A DNA stretch of 64,000 nt from Chaetoderma sp. LZ-2023a (Eukaryota; Mollusca; Caudofoveata; Chaetodermatida; Chaetodermatidae), in the NCBI GenBank assembly GCA_034401795.1, contig CM067372.1:41334429-41398428 (forward strand), read 5' to 3'. The stretch's first letter is position 1, and each line of letters starts with the position of its first letter. The notes beneath the pieces were generated by a model. It searched no databases. It worked only from the letters and a program-made list of their open reading frames with translations, and was not told the DNA's origin. This document shows positions 22,640 to 60,938 of the stretch, one piece after another. The position numbers were made by a program, and so were the translations under genes.

Positions 22640-24150
22640 ATATATATATACACTGTGCACATACATAAGAGGTGCGTGTGTGTGTGTGTGCGTGCATGTG
22701 TGTCCGGAGATGTGTCTTATAAACTAGGTACTCTTCCCATCTGACTCAGATTTTAACAAACCAAAGACTGTTAAATGCGAAAGGGGATTTCCAGATATCT
22801 TGATCCATATTAAAAAACCCGATAGCTCTTGCTATTTAATATAGTTGGCTATTTGCAGATAAATATAAAATTTAGATTTATAAATGTTCATATAATAAAG
22901 GGGATAAGTGTTCATCATTTATGCAGAGATTAATATTACCATCATGTTTACTTCGGCCCTCTAGTCATTGTATATAAATTACTCTTATACCGATGTTGAA
23001 TGCACCTCATAAGGCGAGTAGTGTATTGCATTCAGATCCCACTGCCTGGCTGTGTCTTCATGTCTTTGGAGCTGTCTCAAAAGCTACTAATCCAATCTGG
23101 CTCAAATTTTAGCACAAAGGCTGAGGAGGATTTCCAGATTTTTGGAAATGCCTGGAGCCACATTGGATCAAATTCCTAATCTTTATGGATATCTCGAAAC
23201 TGCTGGTCTGAGATTGCGCCAGTACACTAAGATAATAAGTAGGATTCGGAAAAGTACTGATTATTTTTGCCAACCAATGATTGGTGTCTTTGTGGTGCAC
23301 GATCTTCAAAGAACATAGATGAGAATTTTTCTTTTGACTTTAAAGGTCATGTCAAGGTCAAACTCGAAAATCAATGGGAACAATAGAAAATTTGTGAATT
23401 TTTAGTTATATGATTAACTTCATAGATTATCTTGTAAATTTGTTGAGCAGATGTATTTAAAGTGATATGTAATGCTAATATTATTTTTAAAAACCACTGA
23501 TAAACATAGGATGATTTTTGTCGAATTTGGTACATAGCGTGAAAATTTATCTTCAGGACCATTGTTAAATATATTCCGTGATATTGTATAGCCAAGTGTA
23601 GCAAGTACAATACGACTACTTAAACATAGTGATATTTTATTTATATCAGATAATTAATGTATTCCTATTAGCATCTTGTAGTTTTATAATTTCCCGATTT
23701 GAGATCACTTTGTACTGATACTACGGGGAATTATTGACTAAAAGTTTAAATTAATAAAACTGATACACTGACCATTTAAAAAGTTTTAAAGTTAAACCAG
23801 ACTGCATTTAAATATTAAAAATCACTAATTTCTTTGGCTACTTTATAGGACAAGCACATAATACTTCTATGATTACTGCATCAAGGATTGCGCTCAAACT
23901 GTGACCATTACCAATAAGGGTATTTTATTGTCATTCTAGCTTTCATTTCTAGTTTACACTATCACTTAGATTACACATTTACGTATTGAGGAAGTCGAAT
24001 GTTAATGATATTCTTAGCTTAAATTTGTCATAAAATTTAGTCACATGTGAGAATCTGTGTTGTGCTTAATCATCTGTCTAAAATATAAAGGGTTGATAGA
24101 GTTAATTTAAATTACATCTCTGAAAGAAAGATTCTAAAAGATAATGTGAT
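22640..24150. other. intergenic, nothing recognised
   Basis: AT-rich sequence with a short (GT)n tract near 22677. Around 22990-23360 it resembles the decayed receptor phrase of a tandem repeat ('AGGTCAAGGTCA'-like wording), but no copy was matched. Confidence 0.45.
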
Positions 24151-24790
24151 AAATGTTTTGAAAGATCCAATGACATTCTTCTTGCGTTCTGACAGGGATC
24201 CTCATCTGCCCCACAACAGCACATTTCAGTACAGGAGAGACTGTTTCTTACAATAACAGGTGGGCGTGCATCGGGATGATTTACATGCATATTTTATTAA
24301 CTGAATTACAGCATCTGGAGCGGGTGGTAGATTAGTGGTTCTCGATGTAAAAATGTTGCCGTCAAATTTCCACTTCCTTAGATGGTGGGAGGCGGTAATA
24401 TGGGCATTGTGTTCTGTAAGTTGACTGCATAAGATTGCCATTAGTTGGTGACAGTTTCTCAGATTCTGCTGGCTTCTGACTGAAGTCACCACCCGAGCTC
24501 TCCAACATCACTAATTGCGGTACCTGGCTCATAGAGTTGACAAACATACTTTTCCAACACCTATGCCATTTCATCCCCCAGCATATCGTTATTTCCAAGT
24601 TCTATAAATCCATTGTTTATGCTGTCATTCACTTCATTGAAGACTTTCCAATGGTTTTTTCTGTTTTTGGCAAACCAGATCTGTTTGGTCCCTACCTGTG
24701 GAAGCATGGAAACCTCATAGAGCCAATGACTTTTTCACCAAGGGCTTGAGTAGTGGTTTTAGTGGAAGCAAAAAAGCATTTGTAATCTGA
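24150..24790 (-). pseudogene. relic of a multicopy cysteine-rich protein family (GFHA-TGCD type)
   Basis: Across frames on the - strand I read RFPCFHR and WFAKNRKNHWKVFNE, then FIELGNNDMLGDEMA, VCQLYEPGTAISDVGEL, and near the end TNLPPAPDAVIQLIKYACKS, CYCKKQSLL and CTEMCCCGADEDPCQNA. Their order matches an uncharacterised invertebrate protein family with a 'GFHA-TGCD' segment, a long middle and a C-terminal Cys cluster. That family is multicopy and probably mobile-element-borne, but its type is unknown to me. The copy has several breaks and no start, so it is a fossil. Confidence 0.6.
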
Positions 24791-26740
24791 CAAATGCAAG
24801 AACAAACACGTCAGTGACGGCGGATTAAATAACTAGTTTTCTAACTCCTTGATTGACGGCACCAATAGTGAAACGATTCACATCAATATTAGGTAAACAT
24901 CTTGCTGGAAAGCGACAATTGACAATTTGAATAGATAGTTAGCAAATTATCTATATGTGTACTGTCTAATAAATGATATGCTACATCAAATTCATCATAG
25001 GCCATAGTTGCATGAGAAATGCGTTGGGTTTTCCTATTTCCTGAATTAGAGCCATACCGCCATTACTGTACACTACTTCTAAATCTGTCTCTGCTAGATC
25101 CTCGGTAGTTTAATAATCTGCTAGTGGTACATTTTCTAGGCACCCTATCAACTTATTTTATCAATGCCTGAAAGCAGTTTTCAAGCACTGAACAGATCTT
25201 GAAAAAGTTGGAAATTCATGTTTCCCAAGTAATCTCACTAATAGACCCCTGGCAAATAGGACATGGTTATCTTTTGGCTAATGTCAGAATGTTGACCTTT
25301 AAAGGCGACCAGATGCTAACTTGTCTCATAATGATTCGTTCATTTAAGAACTGGGAATAGCCTTATTGACTAATGGTACGCTGACTACATATATCTTGTT
25401 TGCTTTTGCTGGCATAAGGCTTGGTAGTTAGGCTGAACAAACTGTCACTCATCTTTGAACGGATTTGTACAAGACTGGAATACATCAGTTAGTTTTCTAA
25501 CGTCGGTTTCTTATTATATGGTATTTTGAAAAATCAATAATTGGACAAACTCTTAAACCTGTAAAGAACTGACAATTATGTAAAAAAATTATTTAAAATG
25601 CAGATATGTCGATTGACCGACTGATACACATACAGACACATGAATGATGAAAATGACTGACAAATTAGTTCAGCTAACAAAATTGACAATTAATGACCGT
25701 CAATTATGACCTTGGCCTAGGTTACACAGATGAAAAGAACAACAGGACCTAGCTTCCACAAATGAAAAGAACAAGCGGTGTCTGAAGATACCAAACATCT
25801 CGCCATCTTATGTTGCCGCTGGATCTGGCCTGCCCTAGACTAAATATTCTGTAAAAATGTCCCCAAGCCATGTACATACATGTACTTGTTGAATCAAAAT
25901 ACCCATGGTACTATCCAACTTGCAAGCATAGCTTCGGAGAAGCATAGCTTTAAGACTGAGCCATAAAGCCTCACTGCCTGGTAGTAACCTGCAGTACAAT
26001 AACTACTGGCACACACAGTCTGACCAAAATGCAAATGCAACCTATAAACAAGGACAAATTGTCTAATACCCACGTCGTTGATATACATATAGTGTCTATT
26101 TTGAAAACCATGTTGCTGAAAGCTATTGCGTTTTAGCTTTTGACACCACAATTGGCATGTCTTTGGGACCACATGGCATGAGCAAGCTTCCACCCAGGCT
26201 TGGAGATCCTTTCAGCAGAACCAGTGATTGAAAAATATCTATTTTGACAACAATGTTGCTGAAAGCTGTTACTACATGGGCAAGCTTCCACCAAAGCTTG
26301 GAGACACTCCCTCCAGTAGAACCAGATAAACATCTTAAGAACAAGAACTGCATGCTAGCATTAACCCTTGCATCTAGCCACATGGGTAACAAATTGTGAA
26401 CAAGATAGCAACCTGAACCATTTTCTAGTCCCTATATTGACAGGGATGCTCTCACCACATGTACATGTATGTGTGTGGTGTGCGCATGAAGTTTTTAAGG
26501 CATACTACAAACATTGAAGCAATAGCAGACAGACAACAAGTAGATATTTATTACTGATAATTGTACATATGTGCAATAAACAACTCAATGACACATTGCA
26601 GTCTTTGCCCATGATTTTCATTAAGGCAATATTTGCCCATGATTTTCATTAAGGCAATATTTAGAATCAAATCTTAAATTTGATAATTAAATGACAATAG
26701 ATCTATAACCCACTAATGCGGGTCTGGCAACGCTGACCTC
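24790..26740. other. intergenic, nothing firmly recognised
   Basis: AT-rich sequence. A short imperfect duplication shares 'TTTTGA-AACAATGTTGCTGAAAGCT' and 'GGCAAGCTTCCACC-AAGCTTGGAGA' between about 26095-26225 and 26235-26335. No gene was seen. Confidence 0.45.
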
Positions 26741-26744
26741 TGCA

Positions 26745-27085
26745 TTGGTATGGAGGAACCACGTTTTCGCTATGCCCCGCCCATCTTTATTTAAGCCCAC
26801 CCATGCTTTGACAGTGTTGGGATCAATCTGAATCTCGATTTCCAGAAAACTATACTGCTAAGCTATTGAATCTTTTGAAACTAATTTGTCTGGGTGCTGT
26901 TACTGCCTACGGCATCAACACCGCCCAGTGAAATTAGTTTCAACATATTAATCAAATAGTACATACAATTTGTACAACCAGACGGACTATATCAAGTCAT
27001 TCATGACGTAATTGATTATGACATCCACTTACACATCACATAGTTGATGATGATGTCATATGATTGACTGAGAAACGGAATTCCT
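26745..27085 (+). mobile_element. 'CCCCGCCCAT' MITE with internal palindrome
   Basis: CGCTATGCCCCGCCCATCTT, CAGTGTTGGGATCAATCTGA and the palindrome ATTGAATCTTTTGAAACTAA...TTAGTTTCAACATATT are followed by TGACGTAATTGATTATGACATC. It is collinear with the copies at 19.4 and 51.2 kb. Confidence 0.65.
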
Positions 27086-27087
27086 CA

Positions 27088-27260
27088 ATTGTAGGCCAAG
27101 CGAGGACCATCTTTGAACTTTTATCCACTAGAATAGCTGGCCTAGTACAAGATCAGTCATTTCAGTCATCAATTTTCAAACATACTCTTCTTGGCCTGAA
27201 AATTTACATTTACTAAGGAGAAATCTCAATCTTCTTTGTAAATCTTGACAATTAAAAGGC
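27088..27260. mobile_element. foldback MITE, diverged copy
   Basis: TGTAGGCCAAGCGAGGACCA, the core AGCTGGCCTAGTACAAGATCAGTCATTTC, and TTGGCCTGAAAATTTACATT are the decayed arms of the family. An outer arm pair continues into 27325. Confidence 0.5.
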
Positions 27261-27324
27261 TTAAGCATTAGATGCTGCAATTCCTGACTAAATTCGATCA
27301 TTAAACAGTTAACTGTAATAGCAT

Positions 27325-27450
27325 TTACAAACCTTTTAATGGTCAAGATTCACAAAGAAAATTTTAATTTCTCCTTAGTAAATGTCAATTTGCAGGCCAA
27401 GAACAGTATTTTGACAACTGTTCTCTGAATGACTGGCTCGGTTGTCGAGT
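27325..27450. mobile_element. foldback MITE, half copy
   Basis: TTTGCAGGCCAAGAACAGTA and TGAATGACTGGCTCGGTTGT are present; the opposite arm is missing. Confidence 0.5.
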
Positions 27451-27819
27451 CTAATAAATAGCATCTCGCATATTGGTTTATATAATCGAATAACGGAAGA
27501 TGGCACATCACCAATGAAAGGGGTTTTAGTCTGAGAGTTGAAATGAAATATTTCTTATCTTAGCATATTCCGCCCATAACAACCAGATTCGAAAAATTCT
27601 TCCCATGTCAGATACATTTTGAGACTAATTTCCATTCATACAGTTGTTCTGAAATTGAAATATTTGTATGTGAGTAGAATTAAAATAAAATTATTCTTGA
27701 TGTTACTTACATTCATGATTATGTAGAGTATATATGATATACATTGCATTCAATATAATACATTTTAATCCTTTAAGAAAATAGTTTACGTGATAGGGTA
27801 CCATAGTGAGAATGCATTC

Positions 27820-28050
27820 TTTAACACTCATATCAGCCAAAAAACGGCATCTGCTGTGGTCCTAAGAAATGGTCATTTGCAGACCAAGAGAAAACTATTT
27901 TTTTAAATTTACCACTGGAATGACTGGCTCAATAACCGAGCCAGTCATTCCAGTGGTAAATTTTCAAACAGTTTTCTCTTGGTCTGCAAATGAACATTTT
28001 CTATGAGAAAATTTAAATTTTCCTGAACAAATTCTAGGGTTAAAGGGTTA
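27820..28050. mobile_element. foldback MITE, best-preserved copy
   Basis: The centre TTTACCACTGGAATGACTGGCTCAATAACC faces an almost perfect partner ending in GGTAAATTTTC. Outer arms ATTTGCAGACCAAGAGAAAAC and GTTTTCTCTTGGTCTGCAAAT pair exactly. The right end GGGTTAAAGGGTTA matches the family end. Its RNA would form a long hairpin. Confidence 0.78.
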
Positions 28051-28054
28051 CGGT

Positions 28055-28700
28055 TTAGTGACCATGATAAGCTAAGTCAAACTGACACAGTTGACAGCCT
28101 TATCATAAGATTCATCTATACACTAAGTTTGGTGACTGTATTTGAAAAAGTGTTAAAACTGCAGCATGGATAAAAATGCACGCACGCACGCACACACGCA
28201 CGCACACACACACAACAATGATTATATTATATACACGCACACTTATGATTTCTCGGGGTATAAGTAGAAGAACATCCAATATTTAACTCTACTCTGACAG
28301 TTAACCCATTAAACATGATAAACCAAAATCGACATTCCTTTCAATGTAAGGAATATTCTGTTGAATACTGAATATTCCAGTCAAATTAGTTTCAAAATAT
28401 TCAACAGCTTGTAATTGACACACTGGACTTTCCAGGTTTACTTTAAATCATGATGAATTTAAATCATGAGTTATAATCCAATTCTCTAACTAATATCATC
28501 TATATGGTAAACGTTCACGATACATCCATTAGCTCTGCTAATAAGCATTAAACTGATACAGCTTCTAGGTAGTATTAATCTGCCACATTAGTGCTGGCAT
28601 ACAGCTTATAGGCCAACACAAATGCATGTAGTCATCAGTTTCCTGACATGGAATAAAAATGGATATGATCCAAACTTAATGCTGTATGTATGCATTGAGG
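28055..28700. other. intergenic between convergent genes
   Basis: (CGCACA)n-type microsatellite near 28180-28215 and a half palindrome AGTTTCAAAATATTCAACAG at about 28388; otherwise nothing recognised. Confidence 0.5.
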
Positions 28701-28704
28701 TTTG

Positions 28705-28710
28705 TTTATT
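28705..28710 (-). terminator. polyadenylation signal of UBE2I
   Basis: TTTATT on the + strand reads AATAAA on the - strand, 80 bases past the UBE2I stop codon. Confidence 0.55.
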
Positions 28711-28790
28711 GCCAGCTAGCTCGTCTATAATTGTTTGGTGGTCAGTTTCTCTCTGAATCTGTGCTAGCTAAAGGACGGTGCTAAGGAATG

Positions 28791-54307
<25,517 letters not shown>

Positions 54308-54369
54308 TGTTCCAGGTGATGACCTACATATACAAGAAAAAGAGAATTCATTATTAACCCTGTGCCCTA

Positions 54370-54590
54370 ACACTAATCTTAACCATTTAGCTCTCAAATG
54401 TTTGAGAAATCTTCTCATAGAAAATGTCCATTTGCAGGCTGAGATTATTTCTGAAATTTCCCACTGGAATCAGAGGAATGATCGGCTCAATTGTACCATT
54501 CCAGTGGTAAATTTCCATATATAGTCTTCTCGTGCTCGGAAAATGGACATTTCGTAAGAAACTATCTTTGGCCGTAAACAGTTATAGGGT
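54370..54590. mobile_element. foldback MITE upstream of UBE2I exon 1
   Basis: Arms CTTCTCATAGAAAATGTCCA and AATGGACATTTCGTAAGAAA; centre CCACTGGAATCAGAGGAATGA ... CCATTCCAGTGG. It is 45 bp upstream of the acceptor at 54324. Confidence 0.6.
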
Positions 54591-54756
54591 TTTAAATCAC
54601 AAAAGACTGATTAATATCGTCAGTACCTATAATCAATTTATGATCAAAGCTCATGTAGGGTTTGTGACTACATCTTTACATAAACAACATAGTCAATATT
54701 CATAGTTTCAACAAGAAAAAGTAGTTTTCCTGTTATGATTGGAAAATGGTTGGCAG

Positions 54757-56786
54757 CAGAGTTGCCCTTATGCGTCCTTTTGCGCGTATATACGCATAAA
54801 AATGGCAGAGGGACACATAAAAATTAACCCTCTGCGTCCCCGAGGACGCATGAGGGACGCAGTGAAAAAGTGTAACAGAAACTGATAACTTTGCGTGTGC
54901 TTAATTATCGATTATATTATCGTGTGTGTATATTTATTTGTGCATTACTTTAAAAAATAGACCTAATGTATTGTGTGTTCAATAAAAATGAACTTACTGC
55001 GTTGTTTAAGACTATGATTTGTTGTATGTTTTCTTGCACAACTCAAAGTTGGTAATGCCCATAAATCAGATTCAACCACCACATTTAATTGTAAACACAA
55101 TCCCCAAATTATCCTTAGTATTCCATTTGATCTAATTTTTTTATAAATAATGAGTTTACAAGGCCGATGTTAGTCGCCTTGGTTGGCCTACAAATAGCAA
55201 AAATATCCGCCATGTTTCTGTCAGTTGTACTAAACGTCAGTGTGACGTGTCAGTATTTGATTGGATAACAGCGGAATCTCCCTCTCGAGGAACTCACGCT
55301 TGAGAAATCCAATACAACTGATCAAGCGTATACAAACGTGTCTGGGCGTCTTAACCCTTTCACAGCTCAGAACATTGGACAGATCATGAAGTTGTTATCG
55401 CTAATATGCTGAATAGTTTGAAATTAATTTGTGCATGCCTACCTGCCTAAAGCAGCAACGACTTGCAGGCAAAATATTTTTTCCTATTTACTTATCAAAA
55501 TATCTAAATGGATGAAGGAATATATGGAAGATATTGTGATATCTTTTACACTTGAATGGTCATTTAACGGATTAGCGGCGGTGTCTTTGTATTGCTGTTT
55601 GAATAACGGTATCAATACACGCTATAAGCTGTCTTTTATTTACATGTAGCAATAGCGGCTGATTGATTGACTGATGGATTAGTGTTTATAATGTTTAACA
55701 ATACTCGATCGTTAGGTGTTCTCAATTTCTCAACTAAAAAGCTCATCCCAGCAGCGATGTTCAACGATATCGTCGATCTACAGGTAGGCATACGCTAAAA
55801 TATTGATTTTTCCAAGCAGCGTATAACTCAAAGCTCCCCGATACAAGCGTCCTTATTGGATACACGCTAATGCGTTATCTATGCTTCAACCAATCAGCAA
55901 TCGCGTTACATAGTTACTCCCTATGAATTAGACATATCCGGTTATTGGCTGATATATTTTCACTAATTACACATTTTAATCTGATTTATACAGATTATTT
56001 TTGATAAATTATTGTTTTGTCTGATCGTAGCCTATGTGTTCCACTATATTTAGTCTTTCCAGTTACATTATAAAAAATACGCGCGCATTATATCGAAGTA
56101 GGTCAAGTCGTCCTTGGGCAAACTCGCCCCAGTGCTCGTACTTTTTCAATAAGTCCAAAGTCAAGTTAGGGTGTTATAGAAAAACTAATGCAGTGGTCTT
56201 TGCTAATTACTAATGTAGTGGTCTTTGGAAATGTTAATCATACAAGGTTGTCAATGTAGGTTGGTTGGTTTATCAGACAACAAACAAGTACAGCGCTTTA
56301 AGTTATTGTTTATTGACATGCAGTTCAAATGTTATTAGTTAAATATACAATGGCCATTTCAATAGATAAATTTTAGCCACCATTGTAGATCACAGAATAC
56401 ATATTTTTGAAAATATTACCACTGGAATGACTGGCACTGTTTAGAGCAAGTCATTCCAGTGTTAAACTGTCAAAAATAGGTATTTTGGTGATCTACAATA
56501 CTGGCCAAAAGTGTTAAGTGCTAAAGGTTAATAAACTATGCATAGTTAATATTCTCTATATATACATTAACATTATTTACACAATGTCATAACTAGTGCT
56601 TTCAACATGAATAATAATGTGCTTTATAATTAGATCAATGTGTTGTGTTTACTTTAAGAAAAAAAATGGGACCCCCATATTTCAGATGAGGACCCCATGG
56701 GACCCCCAGATTTTACAGTGGGACCCCCAAATCTGAGGGTGTGGGGTCCTTTGGACCCCAAAAACCAGGTGTTGTGGGCAACACTG
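54757..56786. mobile_element. candidate hAT-like element containing a duplicated segment of at least 1 kb
   Basis: The left end CAGAGTTGCCCTTATGCGTC and the right end GTGGGCAACACTG are inverted over about 11 bp with one mismatch. The first 0.98 kb (to about 55746) recurs from 63034 to the window end at roughly 93-95% identity by eye. No clean target duplication was found, so the right limit is uncertain. A MITE lies at 56350-56530. Several CCAAT-like and TATA-like words occur, but no gene. Confidence 0.45.
56350..56530. mobile_element. foldback MITE
   Basis: Arms TGTAGATCACAGAATACATATTTTTG and CAAAAATAGGTATTTTGGTGATCTACA; centre CCACTGGAATGACTGGCACTG ... GCAAGTCATTCCAGTG. The outer arm differs from the main family (GATCACAG in place of GACCAAGAG). 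Confidence 0.6.
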
Positions 56787-57084
56787 CTAGTCACCCCCGC
56801 CACCCACCCGTGTTATTTCCTAAGGCAAGCAAACTTTCAAAATTAGCCATTACAGTTACATGTCATGGTTGAGGCAGGGTGTTTGGGACTACTTGGTATT
56901 GATCAACTAACTAGTCAGTTATGCCAAGCATATTTTAATTCTGAATGAAAATATATTTTTATATCAACAGTGTTTATTTTAAATCTAGCTGCGTTATGGT
57001 GGGTTACGATAAGCCTATAGAAATGCACTAGCATTCTAAAGACTATCTCTGTGGCATACTGGCAAATAAAACATCTGAAGGTAA

Positions 57085-57265
57085 ACTAAAACAAGGGGCC
57101 CAAGGGGCCTGTATCGCTCACCTGGACCATAGGCATTTCAACTAGAATGCTCTTTATCAACAAGATGGCCACCAGACCGTTTATCCGACAGTTTCGAAAA
57201 TTGCAAATTTGAGATCAGAATACCCAAAACCCATAATAAAACAATTTCGGCCTCAAAAACCATCA
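57085..57265 (-). repeat. 'CAAGGGGCCTG' border plus GATGGCC repeat fragment
   Basis: CAAGGGGCCTGTATCGCTCA, CAACAAGATGGCCACCAGAC and CCGACAGTTTCGAAAATTGC match the blocks at 32.2 and 60.6 kb. Confidence 0.6.
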
Positions 57266-57269
57266 AATA

Positions 57270-59475
57270 AAAAATCAAGGAAATATTTTGTTGGAAAACA
57301 ATTGCGTAGCAGTAACTGCTAAACAAATCAAATAATGCATAGCAGTTCATAGCACTGGCATAGCAAACAAACTGTGTTGAAACTGGTTCGTGTTCCAAGG
57401 GGGGAACGTTTCAAAACATGTTTGCATGATCAAAAAACAGCTTTTTTTGTCTACATACGCTATGAGCAAGTGAATCCGAAAACAACCGAAAAGCAAAATT
57501 TTCCGATTTCACAAAACGTTTTCCCTATGGTACTGCAGGACTGGTTCCAATGTAGCAGTCATTGATACATATACCGTACCAGGAGCTAGTAAATATTTTC
57601 AAGCTGAGAGAATTCATGATTTTTATCATGTATTGCCGCTTAGATCGTGTTGTTCAAGCCACGAACAGAATAAATATTGAATGTAGTCTTTTCTAATATG
57701 GTTTCAAAATAATCTAGATGGAGATCAGTGTTAAAATGTGTAATAAAACCAGGGTTCGAAATTAGTGAAAAGTTGGGACTACCAGACTTGGCAAATCAGT
57801 AGTCCGTCTAAAAAATTAGTAGTCCGTAAGGCATGTAATATGCGACACATAGTTTACACAAATTGCACAAATGTGACATGAACAGATGGTTGAATAATTA
57901 ATATTAGACTTCTGAGAATGTTATTGAGGATAGTGTATCAGTCTTCAGGTCTACAGTAGCCAGTATTGTCATTTGTCAGTATAACATATGTCAGATTCAG
58001 AATATGTATGTACTGGCTCTGGCCAAGCTCAGGGAGTATAGGAAACCTAAAATAATACGTATTGGCAGATTTGGCAATTACATTGATTGGAAGCTGTTGC
58101 TGCTTAAGGCAGCAACACATCTCAGTCAGATTATTTAAAAAAAATCAATAATGTCCTTCCCATGAATACTGTGATTTCATTGACTAGGGTTAACATATAT
58201 TTTTAACTTACCAACCTACATCACATATCCCTTTCAACTGGTAGGCTAAACAAAGTATACATCATTCAATACAATGTAAGAAGGCTGAATAGTTTTAGTG
58301 CTTAACTGGAAGCTGTTGCAGGCTATGGCAGCTGTGAGCAGCAGGTCCCCCTTAAAAACTTGCAACATATTCAACAGCTTATTAAGATGAAATTGAGTTT
58401 TTGCAATACTATGACTTCAGTTGAAAGAGTTAACAATTTTTATTTAAAAAATACTAATTGTTGTTTTCTCTGGCTTAAATAGTGAATGATAAAAGGTTTT
58501 ACTGTGATCAGCGTGTATTACTAGTTTTACTACGAATGCTATATATATATACTACTACATCATTCTTAAAATTACCGCGTAAAACATTGTTTATTTTCTT
58601 TACCGTCGGTAGTTTCCTTGCGATTCATTGGTTGCTCTCTATATAGTTATATTTATTAACCAATAATCCTGCGAGAAAGTATGTTCCCGACTTTGGATAA
58701 GAGTACTCAAGAACACTCTCGCGCATGCGTCGATCTTGGCGACATGCCATTCTAAATCTGTCGCTTACGCGAACCCATGGCTAACTATACTGTGTCGGCC
58801 TTGATTTGGGGATGCGCTAACAGGACTTTAGCATTCGCAATGATATAACTCAGTTTCCGAGACAAACATTGTCTAAATCGACCAGAATCAGCCCAGAAAA
58901 ACTTGTATTTTTAAAGTTTATCATAATACTAACTAATGACGAGACAATGATCAATAACCATAAACCCCTATAGGAGAATTTAGATTTACAAGAGAGTCTG
59001 CTACGAGCAATATGTCGACGACCATGAATACCCCGTGATACATATTGCGAGTTTCTGACTGGTATCCAAACTCAAAACTGAAGTCTGTAGCAGTTTTTTA
59101 TTATACCAGAAGAAGGAAGCCGCTAACGCATGCGCGCATCGCTAGCATTTAGAATTTTGATCTATAGAGCGCTTACTGAACTCGCTTCACCGGCGGTCAT
59201 TTGTCCCATAGTGAATGAAGGTATGAAGATATGCGCTCTATAGCGATATATGACTATGGGCTATATCGGAAATCAGTCTCCAACGCATGCGCATCTCACT
59301 TCCCTACTAAATTTGACAAGCTTTTTGCAACTTTTAGTGACTGTTTATCAAAACTATTTCAAAATTAAGTGAATTGACTGAATTTTACATTAAAATTATG
59401 TATCGCAGCAAATAGCTAAGCGAAGTTGTGAATGTGTAGCAACAGATACTCATTTGCATCGCAATCTTTTGCGAT
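57270..59475. other. upstream of UBE2I, unassigned
   Basis: CAGGGTTCGAAATTAG at about 57751 resembles a hAT-type end. Palindromes with GCTGTTGCTGC/GCAGCAACA occur at 58090 and 58317. The stretch 58.6-59.3 kb has more CpG and several CGCATGCG words and could hold the UBE2I promoter and first exon. That is position-based inference only. Confidence 0.35.
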
Positions 59476-59479
59476 GCGA

Positions 59480-60906
59480 AACCGCTCAAAATATTCCCTG
59501 AAATCCAATATGGATGCCAAACATGCTTTATTTTGATTAGCCATGGTGTCCAGGTTTTTTGACGGATCAACTTCCCTTGAACAAACTTTAATGGCCCTTG
59601 GTCCATAATCACATCTGCCAAATTTTGGCCCTATCCCGTCAGCGGTTCTGGAGGTCGTTTTCGCTACAATTAGGTCAACCAAGATGGCCACCAAACCATT
59701 TGACAAATCAAGTTCCCGTGAACAAACTTGGTTCAGCTCTTGCCCTAAATCATATTTCATCAGGTTTGCATAAGAGGTTTCGGAGAATATTTTTAAAGAC
59801 GTTTCTAAAAATTGTACAAAATCCAAGATGGCGACCGGCCCAATTTGCCGATCGGCTTCGCTTGAACAAACTTGAATCTCTATGCCATAAGGATGCTTCC
59901 TGCGAAATATAATTGAAATCGGCCTGGTAGTTCTCGAGAAGAAAACATTTTAAATTTCCCATTGCTTTAGTATGGGGGGCTTTTGGTGGGAAAATAATCC
60001 AAGATGGCCACCAAACCATTTATCCCAGTCTCGAAAATTGCAAATTTGTGATCAGAATACTGCAAAACACATACAAAACTAATTTCGGCCTCAAAATCAA
60101 TCAAATAAAAAAATCCAACATGGCCGCCAAACACGCTATATTTTGATTGGGCCACGGCGGCCATGTTTTTTTGACGGATCAACTTTTCTTGAACAAATTT
60201 TAATGGGTCTTAGGCCCTAATCATATCTGCCAAATTTCGGCCCGATCCCTTTAGCGGTTCTACAACTAGGTCAACCAAGATGGCTGCCGAACCATTTGAC
60301 CAATCAAGTTCCTTTGAACAAACTTGGTTCAGCTCTTGCCATAGACCATATTTCATGAGATTTGCATCAATCCCCTAAGCGGTTTCGGAGATTTTTAAAG
60401 ACGTTTCCTAAAATCGGCCTAAATCCAAGATGGCCGCCGGTCAAATTGGCCGTTCGGGTTCATTTGAACAAACTTGAATCTCTACACCATAAGAATGCTT
60501 CCTGCCAAATATAATTGAAATCGGCCAGGTAGTTCTCGAGAAAACATTTTAAATTTCCCATTGCTTTAGTATGGGAGCGTTTGGCTGGAAAATGATCCAA
60601 GATGGCTGCCAAACCGTTTATCCGACAGTTTCGAAAATTTCAAATCTGAGCTCAGAATACCCCAAAACACACACAAAACCAATTACGGCCTCAAAATCCA
60701 TCAAATAAAAAAATCCAATATGGCCGCCAAACATGCTATATTTTGACTGGCGCACGGCGGCCATGTTTTTTTTACGGATCGACTTCTCTTGAACAAACTT
60801 TAACGGCCCTTAGGTACTGATCATATCTGCCAAATTTCGATGACCCAATTATGGAATAACACAGATACAGACATTATTACTTTGCAGTCATTTAAACAGA
60901 AGAACA

Positions 60907-60938
<32 letters not shown>

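Noticed and set aside
24537-24749. Open frame on the + strand over the cysteine-rich relic
   Set aside because: It is the antisense shadow of the recognisable - strand blocks.
55758-55790. ATG followed by eight codons and a GTAGGC donor as a first exon
   Set aside because: Too short to judge, in repeated DNA, and no matching downstream exon was found.
57751-57830. hAT element starting CAGGGTTCGAAATTAG
   Set aside because: No inverted partner was found within reach, so no element can be delimited.
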